NCBI GenBank assembly: GCA_019634385.1
Contig: JAHQVK010000026.1
Location: 1 to 43,781, forward strand
Reading direction: 5' to 3'
Source of the DNA: Myxococcales bacterium
GTDB taxonomy: Bacteria > Myxococcota > Kuafuiibacteriia > Kuafuiibacteriales > Kuafuiibacteriaceae
Length of the DNA: 43,781 nucleotides
Shown: piece by piece, positions 26,820 to 36,486 of the stretch
Position numbering within the stretch: the stretch's first letter is position 1
Layout of the letters: every line of letters starts with the position of its first letter
Position numbers and translations under genes: made by a program
The notes under the pieces: generated by a model
Database searches by the model: none
What the model saw: the letters and a program-made list of their open reading frames with translations, nothing else
Told to the model about the DNA's origin: nothing

Positions 26820-28214
26820 ATGACGCCTGCAGAAGTACTGAGCTACGGTCGAGAACACTCCGTTGAAATGTTTGATATCAAGTTTGTGGACCTATTTGGT
26901 TCCTGGCAGCACTTTACTCTGCCAACCAACCAGATCTCAGAGCAAACTTTTGAGGATGGCCTAGGATTTGACGGTTCGTCGGTACGAGGCTGGCAGGCTG
27001 TACATGCCTCGGACATGTTGGTTATTCCAGATCCGACGACGGTTGTCCTCGATCCAATAATGAACTCCGTGCCCACGCTTTCCATGCTTGGTCATATTTT
27101 TGATCCAATTACTCGCGAGAGTTACTCGCGTGATCCTCGTTATGTGGCGCAAAAAGCTGCTACTTACCTGGAAAGCACAGGGGTTGGTGATGTTGCGTAC
27201 TTTGGGCCTGAGCCAGAGTTTTTTATTTTTGATGACCTCCGGTTCGAGTCGACGCCAGGAGGGGCGTTCTACAGGATTGACTCCGCCGAAGGAGGATGGA
27301 GTCAAACAGCATATCGAACGAGAAATAAAGGCGGGTACTTTTCGGTTGGCCCAACTGATTCTATCTATCCTGTGCGTCTAGATATAGTTCAGGAACTGCA
27401 GCGAATCGGGATCACTGTCGAAAGAGATCACCATGAAGTAGCGGCGGCGGGACAGTGCGAAATCGATTTTCGTTATCGCCCACTAGTTGAGAGTGCGGAT
27501 GCAATGATGTGGTTGAAGTACATCGTGAGGAACGTGGCTGCTCGCCATGGTCGGGTAGCGACGTTCATGCCGAAACCAATCTTTGCTGATCATGGCTCCG
27601 GTATGCATACCCATCAATCTATATGGAAGAAGGAGAAACCACTGTTTGCAGGTGATGGATACGCGGGGATGTCCGATCTGGGAATGCATTATATCGCAGG
27701 TATTTTACGGCACGCACCGGCTCTGTGTGCTTTTACCAATCCAGCAACGAATAGTTATAAGCGGTTGGTTCCTGGCTTTGAAGCGCCAGTGAGTTTGGCA
27801 TATTCGTCACGGAACCGCTCTGCATCTATACGGATACCTATGTATTCATCATCTCCTAAATCGAAGCGAATCGAAGTGCGGTTCCCGGATGCGGTAGCAA
27901 ATCCGTACCTAGCATTCTCAGCTATGCTAATGGCTGGTCTCGACGGAATAATGAATCGCATGGATCCAGGTGATCCACTGGATAAAGATATTTACGGGCT
28001 TACACCCGAAGAACTGTCGGATGTATCTATGTGTCCTGGTTCATTGGAAGAGGCTCTGGATGCGCTTGAGCAGGATCATACATTTCTTCTGAAGGGTGAT
28101 GTCTTTTCTGTTGATTTGGTCGAGACGTGGATAAGCTTTAAACGAGAGCACGAAGTTGATCTACTTCGTCAGCGCCCTCATCCGGTGGAGTTTGAACTAT
28201 ACCACGATGCGTAG
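26820..28214 (+). CDS. glnA: Glutamine synthetase type I
   Basis: This 464-residue enzyme makes glutamine from glutamate, ammonium and ATP and forms dodecamers. The motifs are GFDGSSVRGW, YFGPEPEFFIFD, VERDHHEVAAAGQCEIDFRY, FMPKPIFADHGSGMHTHQSI, NPATNSYKRLVPGFEAP and RNRSASIRIP. The adenylylation tyrosine is Tyr392 in DKDIYGLTPEE, so control by an adenylyltransferase and P-II is expected. The start ATG has AGGGA just upstream. The glnB2-glnA pair is flanked on both sides by inverted family C repeats. Confidence 0.96.
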   Translation: MTPAEVLSYGREHSVEMFDIKFVDLFGSWQHFTLPTNQISEQTFEDGLGFDGSSVRGWQAVHASDMLVIPDPTTVVLDPIMNSVPTLSMLGHIFDPITRESYSRDPRYVAQKAATYLESTGVGDVAYFGPEPEFFIFDDLRFESTPGGAFYRIDSAEGGWSQTAYRTRNKGGYFSVGPTDSIYPVRLDIVQELQRIGITVERDHHEVAAAGQCEIDFRYRPLVESADAMMWLKYIVRNVAARHGRVATFMPKPIFADHGSGMHTHQSIWKKEKPLFAGDGYAGMSDLGMHYIAGILRHAPALCAFTNPATNSYKRLVPGFEAPVSLAYSSRNRSASIRIPMYSSSPKSKRIEVRFPDAVANPYLAFSAMLMAGLDGIMNRMDPGDPLDKDIYGLTPEELSDVSMCPGSLEEALDALEQDHTFLLKGDVFSVDLVETWISFKREHEVDLLRQRPHPVEFELYHDA

Positions 28215-28603
28215 GTTAGGGGAGACTTCAGGTGCTCGCCCGTTGATCGCTGTGAAACTTTAGGAAGTGCCTGGTTTGACTGAATGTTGAACTGACTGAA
28301 GCCCCCGATAAGTGGACGACCACTGGTCATCGGATAATCAGCTGAATCATGAGGGGGCAGAGCAACAGATCGCACCAACCCTCAAGACCGTCCCAAGACG
28401 GCGCTCAACATAAGCACCGGCGTGGCCTAGCAGGCCATCGGCAAAGTGAGTTAGGCGCTTCGCGGGTCCTTTTTCCGTGGAACGTCTGGACCGGCTTCGC
28501 CTTTCATCGGTTGCATACGCCCGGTATGCGCCCTCTTCATCCAGAGCGTTCCACGGAAAAGATACTTCGCGGATCTCACCTATCCCACTTTTCCGATGGC
28601 CTG
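28215..28603. other. glnA-yacG intergenic region holding a family C repeat
   Basis: Between the convergent glnA and yacG the first 212 bases show AGTGGACGACCACT and nearby short inverted pairs but no T-tailed terminator. The rest is the family C element at 28427-28607. No gene is seen. Confidence 0.6.
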
Positions 28604-28607
28604 CTAG
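28427..28607 (-). repeat. Family C long-hairpin repeat, copy 2
   Basis: This 181-bp element has ends CTAGCAGGCCATCGG and CCGATGGCCTGCTAG. Its reverse complement matches copy 1 nearly base for base in the centre (AGGGCGCATACCGGGCGTAT) and the arms. Its right CTAG end contributes the stop codon of yacG. Confidence 0.88.
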
Positions 28608-28807
28608 TTGTCATCGGTGCTTGAGGGATCGTTGATGGTCGCGGCCACGTCCCAGTCACTAAGCGGTCGGCTGATACGATAGCTCTCTTGCAACCAACTG
28701 CCCAGATCGACGTCCTTGCACCTAGGGCTGCAGAAGGGTCGATATTTAGTGTCAGGACGAACCTCTTGTTCGCAGACCGGGCACTTCCTAAGATTGGTCT
28801 TACCCAT
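28604..28807 (-). CDS. yacG: YacG-type zinc-binding protein (DNA gyrase inhibitor family)
   Basis: This 67-residue protein has the YacG zinc finger: CPVCEQEV, then PFCSPRCKDVDLGSWLQESY. Four Cys ligands are visible in two pairs. In E. coli YacG binds GyrB and inhibits gyrase. The C-terminal tail after RISRPLSDWDV is Asp/Ser/Thr-rich. The TAG stop (28604-28606) lies inside the CTAG end of a family C repeat, so the original C-terminus may have differed. Confidence 0.9.
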   Translation of the reverse strand: MGKTNLRKCPVCEQEVRPDTKYRPFCSPRCKDVDLGSWLQESYRISRPLSDWDVAATINDPSSTDDN

Positions 28808-28863
28808 ATATCGACTATCTATCGCAGAGCATAGGATAAAAGGAAGGTAAAAGTCAGGGATGG

Positions 28864-31326
28864 CTATGAGTTAGGAGAGTGCTCAGCCTCTTGGCTTTTC
28901 ATGTACTCTTGCATACGCTGCTCTAGAACACGACGCCGTTCGCGGGCCGGCCCAAGGTTGATATGCCGAGCGATTTTTTGCCCGTCATCTTCTAGTTGTA
29001 GCAAAAGGGCTTCGATGCTCTGCTGCAATGAAGTTGCGTCCTTCATTTCATACAGACGAAGTTTGTCGCCTTCGCTTAATATTCGATCGTGGATCGTGGT
29101 TAGTTGGTGCAATGCGTCGGAAGTCTGGCCCTGTCGAGCGAGGTGGGTGGCTTCGATAGTGTCTGCTTCGATGGAATGTGGATCCAATTCTCGAATGGCG
29201 GCGAGGTCCTCGTCCATGCCCGAGCGCTTTAGGGTCATACGAAGATGGAGTCTTTCCAGTCGAGGCCGAATGCCCCGGGGAGATTCTTCTACGCGTTGAT
29301 GAGCTCGACGCAGTGCTTCCGCAACACCGGTAGGTTTGCCGTCCACTGATATGCGGTGAGGGGTTACCAATGTTGGACCGGGAATTCCCTCTCGGGCCAT
29401 TTGAAGTCCTTGTAGGGTGTGAAGGATAAGAACTCTCCCGCCATGAGGCGTGGGCGTGAGTGAGTCTTGGCTCTGACAGGCTTTGCAAACGACGTCCCCA
29501 ACGAAGGCCGGGTCACCCCATTCGTTGGATTTCTCGGGATCGATAAAGGCTCGTTCGAATGTATAGGTTGCTGTTTCCTGACAATGGTCGCAGCGCAGCT
29601 CAACTTGCAGAGTTTCAGTACCTGGTTCGGTCGGTTCGCGAAGGGCCTTTACTCGTTTGTAGGCTATGGCTAGGTCGCCTTCTACCGGTGCATTGTGCAC
29701 TAAGGAGAGTACAACCCATGCTCCCTCTTCCGGTTCGTCCGCAAAGGCTCGGCTCTTGAGCAACGGTATGACACGAGGGTCAGCGCCAACTACCAGCGCT
29801 CTGGCTGTCAAAGCTTTGTCGATTTTTCTGAGCTCAAAGAAACGTCGACCGATAGTAAGCGCGAGTCGCTCTGTACCAAGCTGTTCGGCGCATTCCAAGC
29901 TGACGGTTGTGCTCTGGGGATCCAGTTCTGGCTCATCAAGCACTTCCATGATTGCGGTTTCTAAATCCTCCTCAGCTTCGAGCATGCCGGTCAAAGCTAT
30001 CGCTCGGAGGGTATCATCCTGCGATTCGCCGAGGGCGTTTATCAATCCTGCTCCGTGACCGGATCGGGTGATAGCTTCCGAGAAGTTTTGCAGTGTGGAG
30101 GCTCGTCGGCACTGTTCCCGGACAAGTATAGAATGAATGCGACGCATCTCTCGGGAAGACTGCGCTTCAAAGTGCTTTGTCAGTTCCGTGATCCCATCAG
30201 TTAAGAGTTGATCCGCCTCTACCCCCATTGCTTTACTCAACCCAAGGATGGCTGGGCTGGTACGCTCAAGCCCTTTCCAGGAGGCTATCAATGCTGCGGC
30301 TTGGGCAGCTGCTGCCAAAAACAGAGCGCTTGCCTGGGGTTCGAGGCGCTCAAGATCTCGGGTCCGCTCGGTCAAAGCCATAAGCATCCCTTGTCGTCGT
30401 TTGGCTACTTCAGCTAGTTCTTTGTCGCGCGGGTGGTTTGATTCGGGCGGGGACGCTTGCTCGATGAGAGACCGAAGGGCTTTGAGGATGTCGCCAGTTT
30501 GTTGTTGTGGGAGCGCTTTGGTCAGAGTCTCTGCGTGTTGAGGCTCGAGTGCAGGCACAACAGATTCAGTAAAAATACTCTGCGCCTCTTTGTAGATATC
30601 TGGACCAAATGAGAGGCGGCTGGCTTCGTGCTGAACTCCGGCTAGACTCGCGACTGCAACTCGACCAGGAAAGACCCCGTTACCCGGGGCTTCGGCATTG
30701 GATTCGCCAATGGCCTGGCCGAGAACATTAGCGCATAGCGATCTATCACCGTAAACAAGGATGGCAGCGAAGAGGGCAGTGAGTCTCTCCGCTTTAAGGA
30801 GCCCAGACCGGCGCATTGCTTTGGTGAGGTATTCATGAGCTCCTTCATCCTCGCTAACTGCCAATGCCATGGTTACCCGGCTAAAGACCTCGTCATCGAG
30901 CCGGCCTTTTTGCTTTACCCAGGATAGAAACTGAGCAGGTGCAATTTTTGCGAGGGTGGTGGCGAGCTGACCAGCAAGTGGGCCTTGGCTCTCGATAAAC
31001 AACTTTCCGATAGGTTCTGCAGCTTCTACGACGTTGTGTTTGGCCAAAATATCGAGTGCCGTGCTGCAAACATAGGTATCAGTGTCCTTGAGACACTGAA
31101 TCAGAGAGGCCCTGGGGATATCTATCGGTTTTTTGTGTGAAATACAGTTTACTGCGAAGGCCCTAACGATGGGATCGTTGTGTAGGAGTAAGGCGCCTAA
31201 TTGTTCGGGTGAGAAAAATCTGCACACGGGTTCGGCGTTCTCGGGGCCGGGAAGGTGAACATCGGGTTCTGGTACTACAACGGATGTTCCCCCCGCGGGG
31301 CTCTCACCAATAATATGGACAGCCAT
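28864..31326 (-). CDS. Large helical-repeat protein with zinc ribbon, unknown function
   Basis: The predicted product is 820 residues from ATG 31326; in-frame ATGs to 31452 exist but that extension is not protein-like. The N-terminal part (PEQLGALLLHNDPIVRAFAV, ASLIQCLKDTDTYVCSTALD) reads as HEAT-like helical repeats of about 35-40 residues. A zinc-ribbon candidate follows around residues 575-625: CDHC, then about 30 residues, then VCKACQ. The C-terminal 180 residues are helical with Arg/Glu-rich segments and could be TPR-like. No signal peptide or catalytic motif was found. It is 56 bases upstream of yacG's gap and divergent from the phosphoesterase gene. Confidence 0.7.
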   Translation of the reverse strand: MAVHIIGESPAGGTSVVVPEPDVHLPGPENAEPVCRFFSPEQLGALLLHNDPIVRAFAVNCISHKKPIDIPRASLIQCLKDTDTYVCSTALDILAKHNVVEAAEPIGKLFIESQGPLAGQLATTLAKIAPAQFLSWVKQKGRLDDEVFSRVTMALAVSEDEGAHEYLTKAMRRSGLLKAERLTALFAAILVYGDRSLCANVLGQAIGESNAEAPGNGVFPGRVAVASLAGVQHEASRLSFGPDIYKEAQSIFTESVVPALEPQHAETLTKALPQQQTGDILKALRSLIEQASPPESNHPRDKELAEVAKRRQGMLMALTERTRDLERLEPQASALFLAAAAQAAALIASWKGLERTSPAILGLSKAMGVEADQLLTDGITELTKHFEAQSSREMRRIHSILVREQCRRASTLQNFSEAITRSGHGAGLINALGESQDDTLRAIALTGMLEAEEDLETAIMEVLDEPELDPQSTTVSLECAEQLGTERLALTIGRRFFELRKIDKALTARALVVGADPRVIPLLKSRAFADEPEEGAWVVLSLVHNAPVEGDLAIAYKRVKALREPTEPGTETLQVELRCDHCQETATYTFERAFIDPEKSNEWGDPAFVGDVVCKACQSQDSLTPTPHGGRVLILHTLQGLQMAREGIPGPTLVTPHRISVDGKPTGVAEALRRAHQRVEESPRGIRPRLERLHLRMTLKRSGMDEDLAAIRELDPHSIEADTIEATHLARQGQTSDALHQLTTIHDRILSEGDKLRLYEMKDATSLQQSIEALLLQLEDDGQKIARHINLGPARERRRVLEQRMQEYMKSQEAEHSPNS

Positions 31327-31514
31327 CCCGGCGCCTTTAACAGCCCGCACCGCAGACGTCGAATGTACATCTGAAAATATGCAGATATTTGCCGTTTGCG
31401 GCCCAAAATACCAACAGGTTTGCGGAAAGCAGTAAAAGGGGGTGTTCAGCAATAGCCGCCATCCGCTAGGGTGTAGCGGCAGCCGTGGCTTTTGCCACGG
31501 GGATATGTCGGTGA

Positions 31515-32501
31515 ATGTGGAACACTAGTCATCGAGGCGAAACGGTTATCGCCCACATAACGGATGCGCATGTTGCTCCCCACGGTCGGTGTACAGCGGT
31601 CCTTAAGCATAGAAGCGTGGAGATTTTTGCTGATCTTGTTGATCAGCTTCATGAGGCAGCGGTTCAAGCTGTACTTTTTGGTGGAGACAATATTGATAAC
31701 CGGGGTCATGGCGAAGAGGACCTCGAAGCTTTTCTCCAGTTGACCCAGCCCCTTGGGCATAGATGGGTTGCTCAATTTGGGAATCATGAGGCGGCTACGC
31801 GGCGCCCAGGTCGCATCGATAAATATACCTTCGCAAAAGCGATAGATGGCCGGGGAATAGGTCCTCACCAACACGATTTTTCTACGGTATTCGGGGACGT
31901 TCGTGTGGTTGGGATTGATACAACGCTTGTTGGTTCGCCCGGCGGCTTTGTCTCTCCAGAGACGATGCGGTTTTTAGCCCGGGAGCTAGCGAGCGCGGAA
32001 GAGCAGCATGTTGTTGTACTAGGGCATCACCCGCTCTATCCGGCGTGGGCACCCTACGCTCTCGATAGTTGGGACCGTGAGTACCTCGTAGCGAACCGCC
32101 ATGTTGTGTGCTCGTTGTTAGCGAGTTTTCCCCGGGTGAGAGCTTACCTGTGCGGGCATCATCACGCATCTCGAATCCAACGGGTTTGGGGACGAGGACA
32201 ATCCGGAGGGTTTTACCACGTCCAGACCGCATCCCCGGCAGCGTTTCCTCACTCAGCTCGGTTGCTGACGTTTACCGATACCGAGCTGCGTATTCAGGCC
32301 TTGCGACCCAAAATCGATGGTCTTTTGGAAGAGGGTGCAAAGTGGGTACAAACCGGCAGAAAGTCTGGTCGTTATGAACAGTTAGGCGCTAGTCCACCCT
32401 TCCTTGATTACCTTGCTGGCGCTGAAGAAGACAACAACTTGGTTGTCCAACTAACGCCGGCACCGGATCGTAAACCAGAGGTTTTGGAAGAATTACGGTA
32501 A
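31515..32501 (+). CDS. Calcineurin-like metallophosphoesterase
   Basis: This 328-residue protein carries the five metallophosphoesterase motifs in order: ITDAH, FGGDNIDN, QFGNHE, VVLGHHPLY and LCGHHHASR. The metal ligands Asp, His, Asn and His are present. The fold hydrolyses phosphomono- or diesters, but the substrate (nucleotide, cyclic nucleotide, lipid or protein) cannot be inferred. It has no signal peptide. The start ATG at 31515 has no strong ribosome site. It is followed by the GMC oxidoreductase gene on the same strand. Confidence 0.85.
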   Translation: MWNTSHRGETVIAHITDAHVAPHGRCTAVLKHRSVEIFADLVDQLHEAAVQAVLFGGDNIDNRGHGEEDLEAFLQLTQPLGHRWVAQFGNHEAATRRPGRIDKYTFAKAIDGRGIGPHQHDFSTVFGDVRVVGIDTTLVGSPGGFVSPETMRFLARELASAEEQHVVVLGHHPLYPAWAPYALDSWDREYLVANRHVVCSLLASFPRVRAYLCGHHHASRIQRVWGRGQSGGFYHVQTASPAAFPHSARLLTFTDTELRIQALRPKIDGLLEEGAKWVQTGRKSGRYEQLGASPPFLDYLAGAEEDNNLVVQLTPAPDRKPEVLEELR

Positions 32502-32577
32502 GTGGTTCACCACACATAAGCACGAAAGGCTTGGCGAAAGCCTCTGGTCGAGGTTGTCTGACAACCGGCAGGTCACT

Positions 32578-34488
32578 ATGTATCAGCAAGTTGTTCCTCA
32601 GCCGGAGCCCGGAGCCCTACCCCCGTCTTCCCAAGCTGCACTAGCTTTCGCTCAAGCAATTATTCCAGGCTCGGGTCGAATACCGGCAGCGGATGCCGCC
32701 ACGGTTTCTGCTGCGTTGGAGGTTATTGAGCACATAGATCCGAGAGCGCCCGCGGCTTGGTTACGGGCGCAACAGCTCCTAGATAAAGCAACAATTCTTA
32801 GCACTGGGCGAGCTTTTCAGAGCTTGTCGCGCCCGCGGCAGCAAGCCTTGTTGGCTCGTTGGGAGCATGACCCGGTAATGAGGGTACCGTTGGCCCTGAT
32901 CTCCCTTGTGTATAAATTTGTCCATTTTGACCGGCTCTCCGTGTACGAGACTATGGGCGGACGCTTAAATGTGGTGAACCAGCTCGAACAGCCTCGTTGG
33001 TTGGAGCAGGTGACTCAGGGAGATAACTGGGTTGGTGAGGAGGATATTGAGGCGGAAGTGATTGTTATTGGCACTGGCGCGGGGGGCGCCGTGGTGGGCC
33101 GAGAGCTAGTTGAAAAAGGGTTAGCGGTCGTTTTTCTGGAGGAGGGCCACTTGGTTCGCCGCGACCAGTTCAGCGGGAGCTCTCGGAAGGCACATCTAGA
33201 CTTCTATCGAGCTGCTTTTAGTGTGGGTAATGCGCCCATGCCGGTCTTTATTGGGCGCATGGTTGGTGGTTCAACTGCGGTAAATGGGGGGACGTGTTTT
33301 GAGGCGCCCCCCTGGGTGTTGGAAGATTGGTGTGAGTCGCTCGAAACGGATGCATTTGCGCCAGAGGTTATGGCCCCATACTTTCGTAAGGTACTCGATA
33401 TAATTCAAGCTGCACCTTCCGACCCTAAAATAATTGGGCCCATGGGCGAACTGATTCGGCGTGGGTGTGAAAAATTAGGGTGGAGCCATTTTCCTATCTT
33501 ACGGAACGCTCCTGGATGTGATGGTCAAGGGTTCTGTGATTTTGGCTGTCGAACCGACGCTCGTCGCAGCACTAATATCTCATACATTCCACCGGCACTT
33601 GAACGAGGAGCCATGCTTATTAGCGGACTTAGGGCTGAGCGGCTGATGTTGGATGGGCAACGAGCTATGGGGGTGGAATGCAGGGCCCAGTCGGGAGGGA
33701 CGGTGCGAGTTCGAGCGCCGACCGTGGTCTTTTCTGGTGGTGCGATACCTACGCCTCTATTCCTAATGAAGCAGGGTATATGCAATAGCTCTAGTGAGTT
33801 AGGCAAAAACCTCTCACTTCATCCATCGGGTGGAGTAGCGGCACTTATGGAAGAACGTATAGATGGTGCCTCTTACGTGCCTCAGGGGTATGGCATGGAT
33901 CAGTTTACTCGTGATGGCGTTCTTATTACCGGGGCATCGCCAGACTACAACTATGCACCACTGTTATTTTCTGTGACCGGTGAGCGGCTGATGAATCGCA
34001 TGGATAATATTGAACACATTGCGAATTTTGGAGTTCTTATAAGGGATACAACTAGAGGCCGGGTGCGATGGGGGCCAGCCGGGTATCCATTGATTAGTTA
34101 TAATCTCAACGAGCAGGACATCGATCAGCTTAAATTTGGTATGCTTCGCACAATGGAAATGCTGCGTTTGGCGGGAGCAAAAGAAGTTTATCCTGCCATC
34201 AACGGGCCGATGGTCTTGAGGACCGATGATGACTTTCGAGCTTTTCGGGAACGCAAGCTCACTGGAAGTGATCTATTGTTAACGAGTTATCACCCACTTG
34301 GGACCTGTCGAATGGGTCGGGATTCATCTACTAGCGTGGTGAACCTGAATCATGAAGCTCACGACATCAAAGGGCTATATATTGTTGATGGTTCGACGGT
34401 GCCTGGTCCACTGGGGGTCAACCCGCAGGTGACGATTATGGCTATGGCCACCCGAGCTGCGGATTGCATAGCAAAGAGTCTGTCTTAA
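32578..34488 (+). CDS. GMC-family oxidoreductase (long-chain alcohol oxidase-like)
   Basis: This protein of about 636 residues is a FAD-dependent alcohol or sterol oxidoreductase. A helical N-terminal domain (IIPGSGRIPAADAATVSAAL) of about 150 residues precedes VIVIGTGAGGAVVGRELVEK (FAD dinucleotide fold) and MVGGSTAVNGGTCFEAP. A Cys-rich motif CDGQGFCDFGC follows, and near the end SYHPLGTCRMGRD and NPQVTIMAMATRAAD. The N-terminal domain plus the CxxxxxCxxxC motif is the layout of the long-chain fatty alcohol oxidase branch. The substrate is not known. The start at ATG 32578 was preferred; a TTG at 32554 would add eight residues. Confidence 0.86.
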   Translation: MYQQVVPQPEPGALPPSSQAALAFAQAIIPGSGRIPAADAATVSAALEVIEHIDPRAPAAWLRAQQLLDKATILSTGRAFQSLSRPRQQALLARWEHDPVMRVPLALISLVYKFVHFDRLSVYETMGGRLNVVNQLEQPRWLEQVTQGDNWVGEEDIEAEVIVIGTGAGGAVVGRELVEKGLAVVFLEEGHLVRRDQFSGSSRKAHLDFYRAAFSVGNAPMPVFIGRMVGGSTAVNGGTCFEAPPWVLEDWCESLETDAFAPEVMAPYFRKVLDIIQAAPSDPKIIGPMGELIRRGCEKLGWSHFPILRNAPGCDGQGFCDFGCRTDARRSTNISYIPPALERGAMLISGLRAERLMLDGQRAMGVECRAQSGGTVRVRAPTVVFSGGAIPTPLFLMKQGICNSSSELGKNLSLHPSGGVAALMEERIDGASYVPQGYGMDQFTRDGVLITGASPDYNYAPLLFSVTGERLMNRMDNIEHIANFGVLIRDTTRGRVRWGPAGYPLISYNLNEQDIDQLKFGMLRTMEMLRLAGAKEVYPAINGPMVLRTDDDFRAFRERKLTGSDLLLTSYHPLGTCRMGRDSSTSVVNLNHEAHDIKGLYIVDGSTVPGPLGVNPQVTIMAMATRAADCIAKSLS

Positions 34489-34492
34489 CGCT

Positions 34493-34585
34493 TACAGCAT
34501 AGACCACTTGAGTTGAGCCTGGTGTATCGCAATAGACTCTTCAAGTGGTCGCCAGCCGTGGGTAGCTCAACCGATTTCTGCCGTA
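34493..34585 (+). repeat. Family A repeat, diverged short copy
   Basis: This copy begins TACAGCATAGACCACTTGA and ends GATTTCTGCCGTA. The first hairpin arm GACCACTTGA is perfectly complementary to TCAAGTGGTC, whereas the 34681 copy has one mismatch there, so base pairing is kept while sequence changes. It is shorter (93 bp) than the other copies. Confidence 0.72.
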
Positions 34586-34680
34586 CGTCGCACTTTGAGT
34601 CATAATTTTGACTTCGAAACGCCTGTTTCCCCCGCAACTCATCATAGGAATGAGTGTCTAATTTGTGATGCATTCCCTTA

Positions 34681-34794
34681 TACAGCAAAGACCGCTTGAA
34701 TTGATTCAGTAAGAATCAACAAGAGGTCGCGCAGCTGGTCGTAGCCCGGCGTAGAAGCAGGAACTTGGGTTCTAACTAAGTGATTTCTGCTGTA
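34681..34794 (+). repeat. Family A multi-hairpin repeat, copy 3
   Basis: This 114-bp element has inverted ends TACAGCA/TGCTGTA. The left hairpin has GACC, CTTG and TTGATTC pairing with GAATCAA, CAAG and GGTC. The central block is weaker here (CTGGTCGTAGCCCGG), and the right hairpin has drifted (CTTGGGTTCTAACTAAG). Confidence 0.82.
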
Positions 34795-35041
34795 TGTTGA
34801 TTTCTTTTTGGAAAGTCCTAAGACCATGTTGTCTGCTGATGGGTTGTTTGGTCTACAACTGATGTTACGAGTTCGAGTGTGGTTGATTTGAGGCTTTGAG
34901 GCAAGAACCGACCCTAAGCATGATACCTTGGTTATATTTGGTATTTGTAGGGAGTGAGCGCGTTGGTCGTGAACAGAATCTGGGAAGTGGGCGAACACCG
35001 GTTGATTGCTCCGAAGGTGACAACGGGGCGACGGTCTCTAT

Positions 35042-36238
35042 ATGTCCGAAGGTGTTTCCCGCCCCTTGCTTATGGTTCCCGGTCCAGTAGAAATCTCTCC
35101 TGAGGTATCAGCTGCTCACAGTGGTTCACCTATAGGGCATCTTAGCGACGACCTGGTTGCAGCACACGGGAGGGCTCTTGAGCAGATGCGCCAGATCTGG
35201 CAAGCGCCAGCTGATGCCCAGCCATTTATAGTTGCTGGGTCTGGCACACTGGCAATGGAGATGGCGGCAGCGAATTTAGTGGAACCGGGTGCTAAGGCCC
35301 TAGTTGTGAACACCGGATACTTTTCGGAGCGAATGATGGAAATCCTCCGTCGATATGGAGCAAGGGTTTCATCTGTGGATGCTGAACCTGGTTACGCTGT
35401 GCCTTTGTCAGCGATCGAAATTGCTCTACACCGAAACAAGCCGGACTCAGTCTTTGTGACACATGTAGATACATCCACAGGGGTTCGGATGCCAGCGCAA
35501 GCAGTTGGAGAGTTAGCGCATCGATATGGAGCCCTTACGGTGGTGGACGGGGTTTGTGCCACCGGTGCAGAGCCACTCTCCATGGATAGTGGTAGTGTTG
35601 ATGTTTATGTTAGTTCGTCACAGAAGGCATTGGGACTACCGCCAGGGTTGGCTTTGTTGGTTGTGAATGACAAAGCGCTTGATGCACGCGATAAGTTATC
35701 GAGTTTGCCTCCTTATTATTTGGACTATTTGGCCTGGCGCCCAGTGATGCAAGCATATGAGGCTCGAGAAAAGATGTACTTTGCTACGCCAGCCACCAAC
35801 CTGGTGCGCGCAACTCCGATCGCCTTCAACGAAATGCTTTGTGATGTGTTTGGCGAAACTCAGGGGATAGAGGCGCGGTGGCGACGACATGCTCATGTAG
35901 CGAAGGCTTTGAATCAGGCATGGCGAGCGCTGAGGCTTCAGCATGTGTGTGAGCGTTCAGAAGACCGAGGGGTGACACTCAGTGCCCTCCGGTATTCTTC
36001 AAAGATAGGCCCCGAGTTAGTATCGGCCATTTGCAGGCAGGGGGTGATTGTCGCGGGAGGTTTACATCCCAAAATAAAGAATACCTACTTTCGAGTAGGG
36101 CATATGGGATGGAGCATAACCCAGGTAGATTTCTTGGTGCGCACGGTCAGAGCTATAGCGAACGGCTTGCGAGAGTGTGGGGAGGCTGTGTCTCCCGATG
36201 AGGCGGTAGCGGAACTTGAAGCTGGGCTAAAGAACTGA
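35042..36238 (+). CDS. Class V aminotransferase (alanine/serine-glyoxylate type)
   Basis: This 398-residue PLP enzyme has the AGXT/SPT fold. It contains PLLMVPGPVEISPEV, FIVAGSGTLAMEMAAANLVE, VDTSTGVRMP, LTVVDGVCATGAEPLSMD (Asp169 contacts PLP) and YVSSSQKALGLPPGLALLVV with the PLP lysine Lys195. The C-terminal half closes with HMGWSITQVD. Likely activity is transfer from alanine or serine to glyoxylate, or the related photorespiratory/serine pathway; exact substrates are inference. It follows the family A repeats and is convergent with ppc. Confidence 0.88.
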   Translation: MSEGVSRPLLMVPGPVEISPEVSAAHSGSPIGHLSDDLVAAHGRALEQMRQIWQAPADAQPFIVAGSGTLAMEMAAANLVEPGAKALVVNTGYFSERMMEILRRYGARVSSVDAEPGYAVPLSAIEIALHRNKPDSVFVTHVDTSTGVRMPAQAVGELAHRYGALTVVDGVCATGAEPLSMDSGSVDVYVSSSQKALGLPPGLALLVVNDKALDARDKLSSLPPYYLDYLAWRPVMQAYEAREKMYFATPATNLVRATPIAFNEMLCDVFGETQGIEARWRRHAHVAKALNQAWRALRLQHVCERSEDRGVTLSALRYSSKIGPELVSAICRQGVIVAGGLHPKIKNTYFRVGHMGWSITQVDFLVRTVRAIANGLRECGEAVSPDEAVAELEAGLKN

Positions 36239-36486
36239 TCCAATGGTTCACATTTCTTGCTGAGGAGGGGGGCGAGTTATTGCTGAACTCAGACCAGGTC
36301 TCTTGCTGGTTGCTGAGGAGACGGATAGTGCGCTGATCTTGGTTCACCCCCTTGGGGTCTTCTCGGCCAGCTGGCTACGACTAACGTCCGTCGGAGGGAG
36401 CTCCGTAGGAGAGAGCATTCAGGTTATTTATGCCTTCTTGGTAGGGTCCATTGCTCAGTAGTTTAGCAACACGCTCTAAGGGCATC

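Larger units (their letters stand above)
34489..35041. other. Intergenic region with two family A repeats
   Basis: A diverged A copy (34493-34585) begins four bases after the GMC stop codon, and a better copy lies at 34681-34794. The remaining 250 bases upstream of the aminotransferase show no gene and no clear promoter. Confidence 0.6.
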
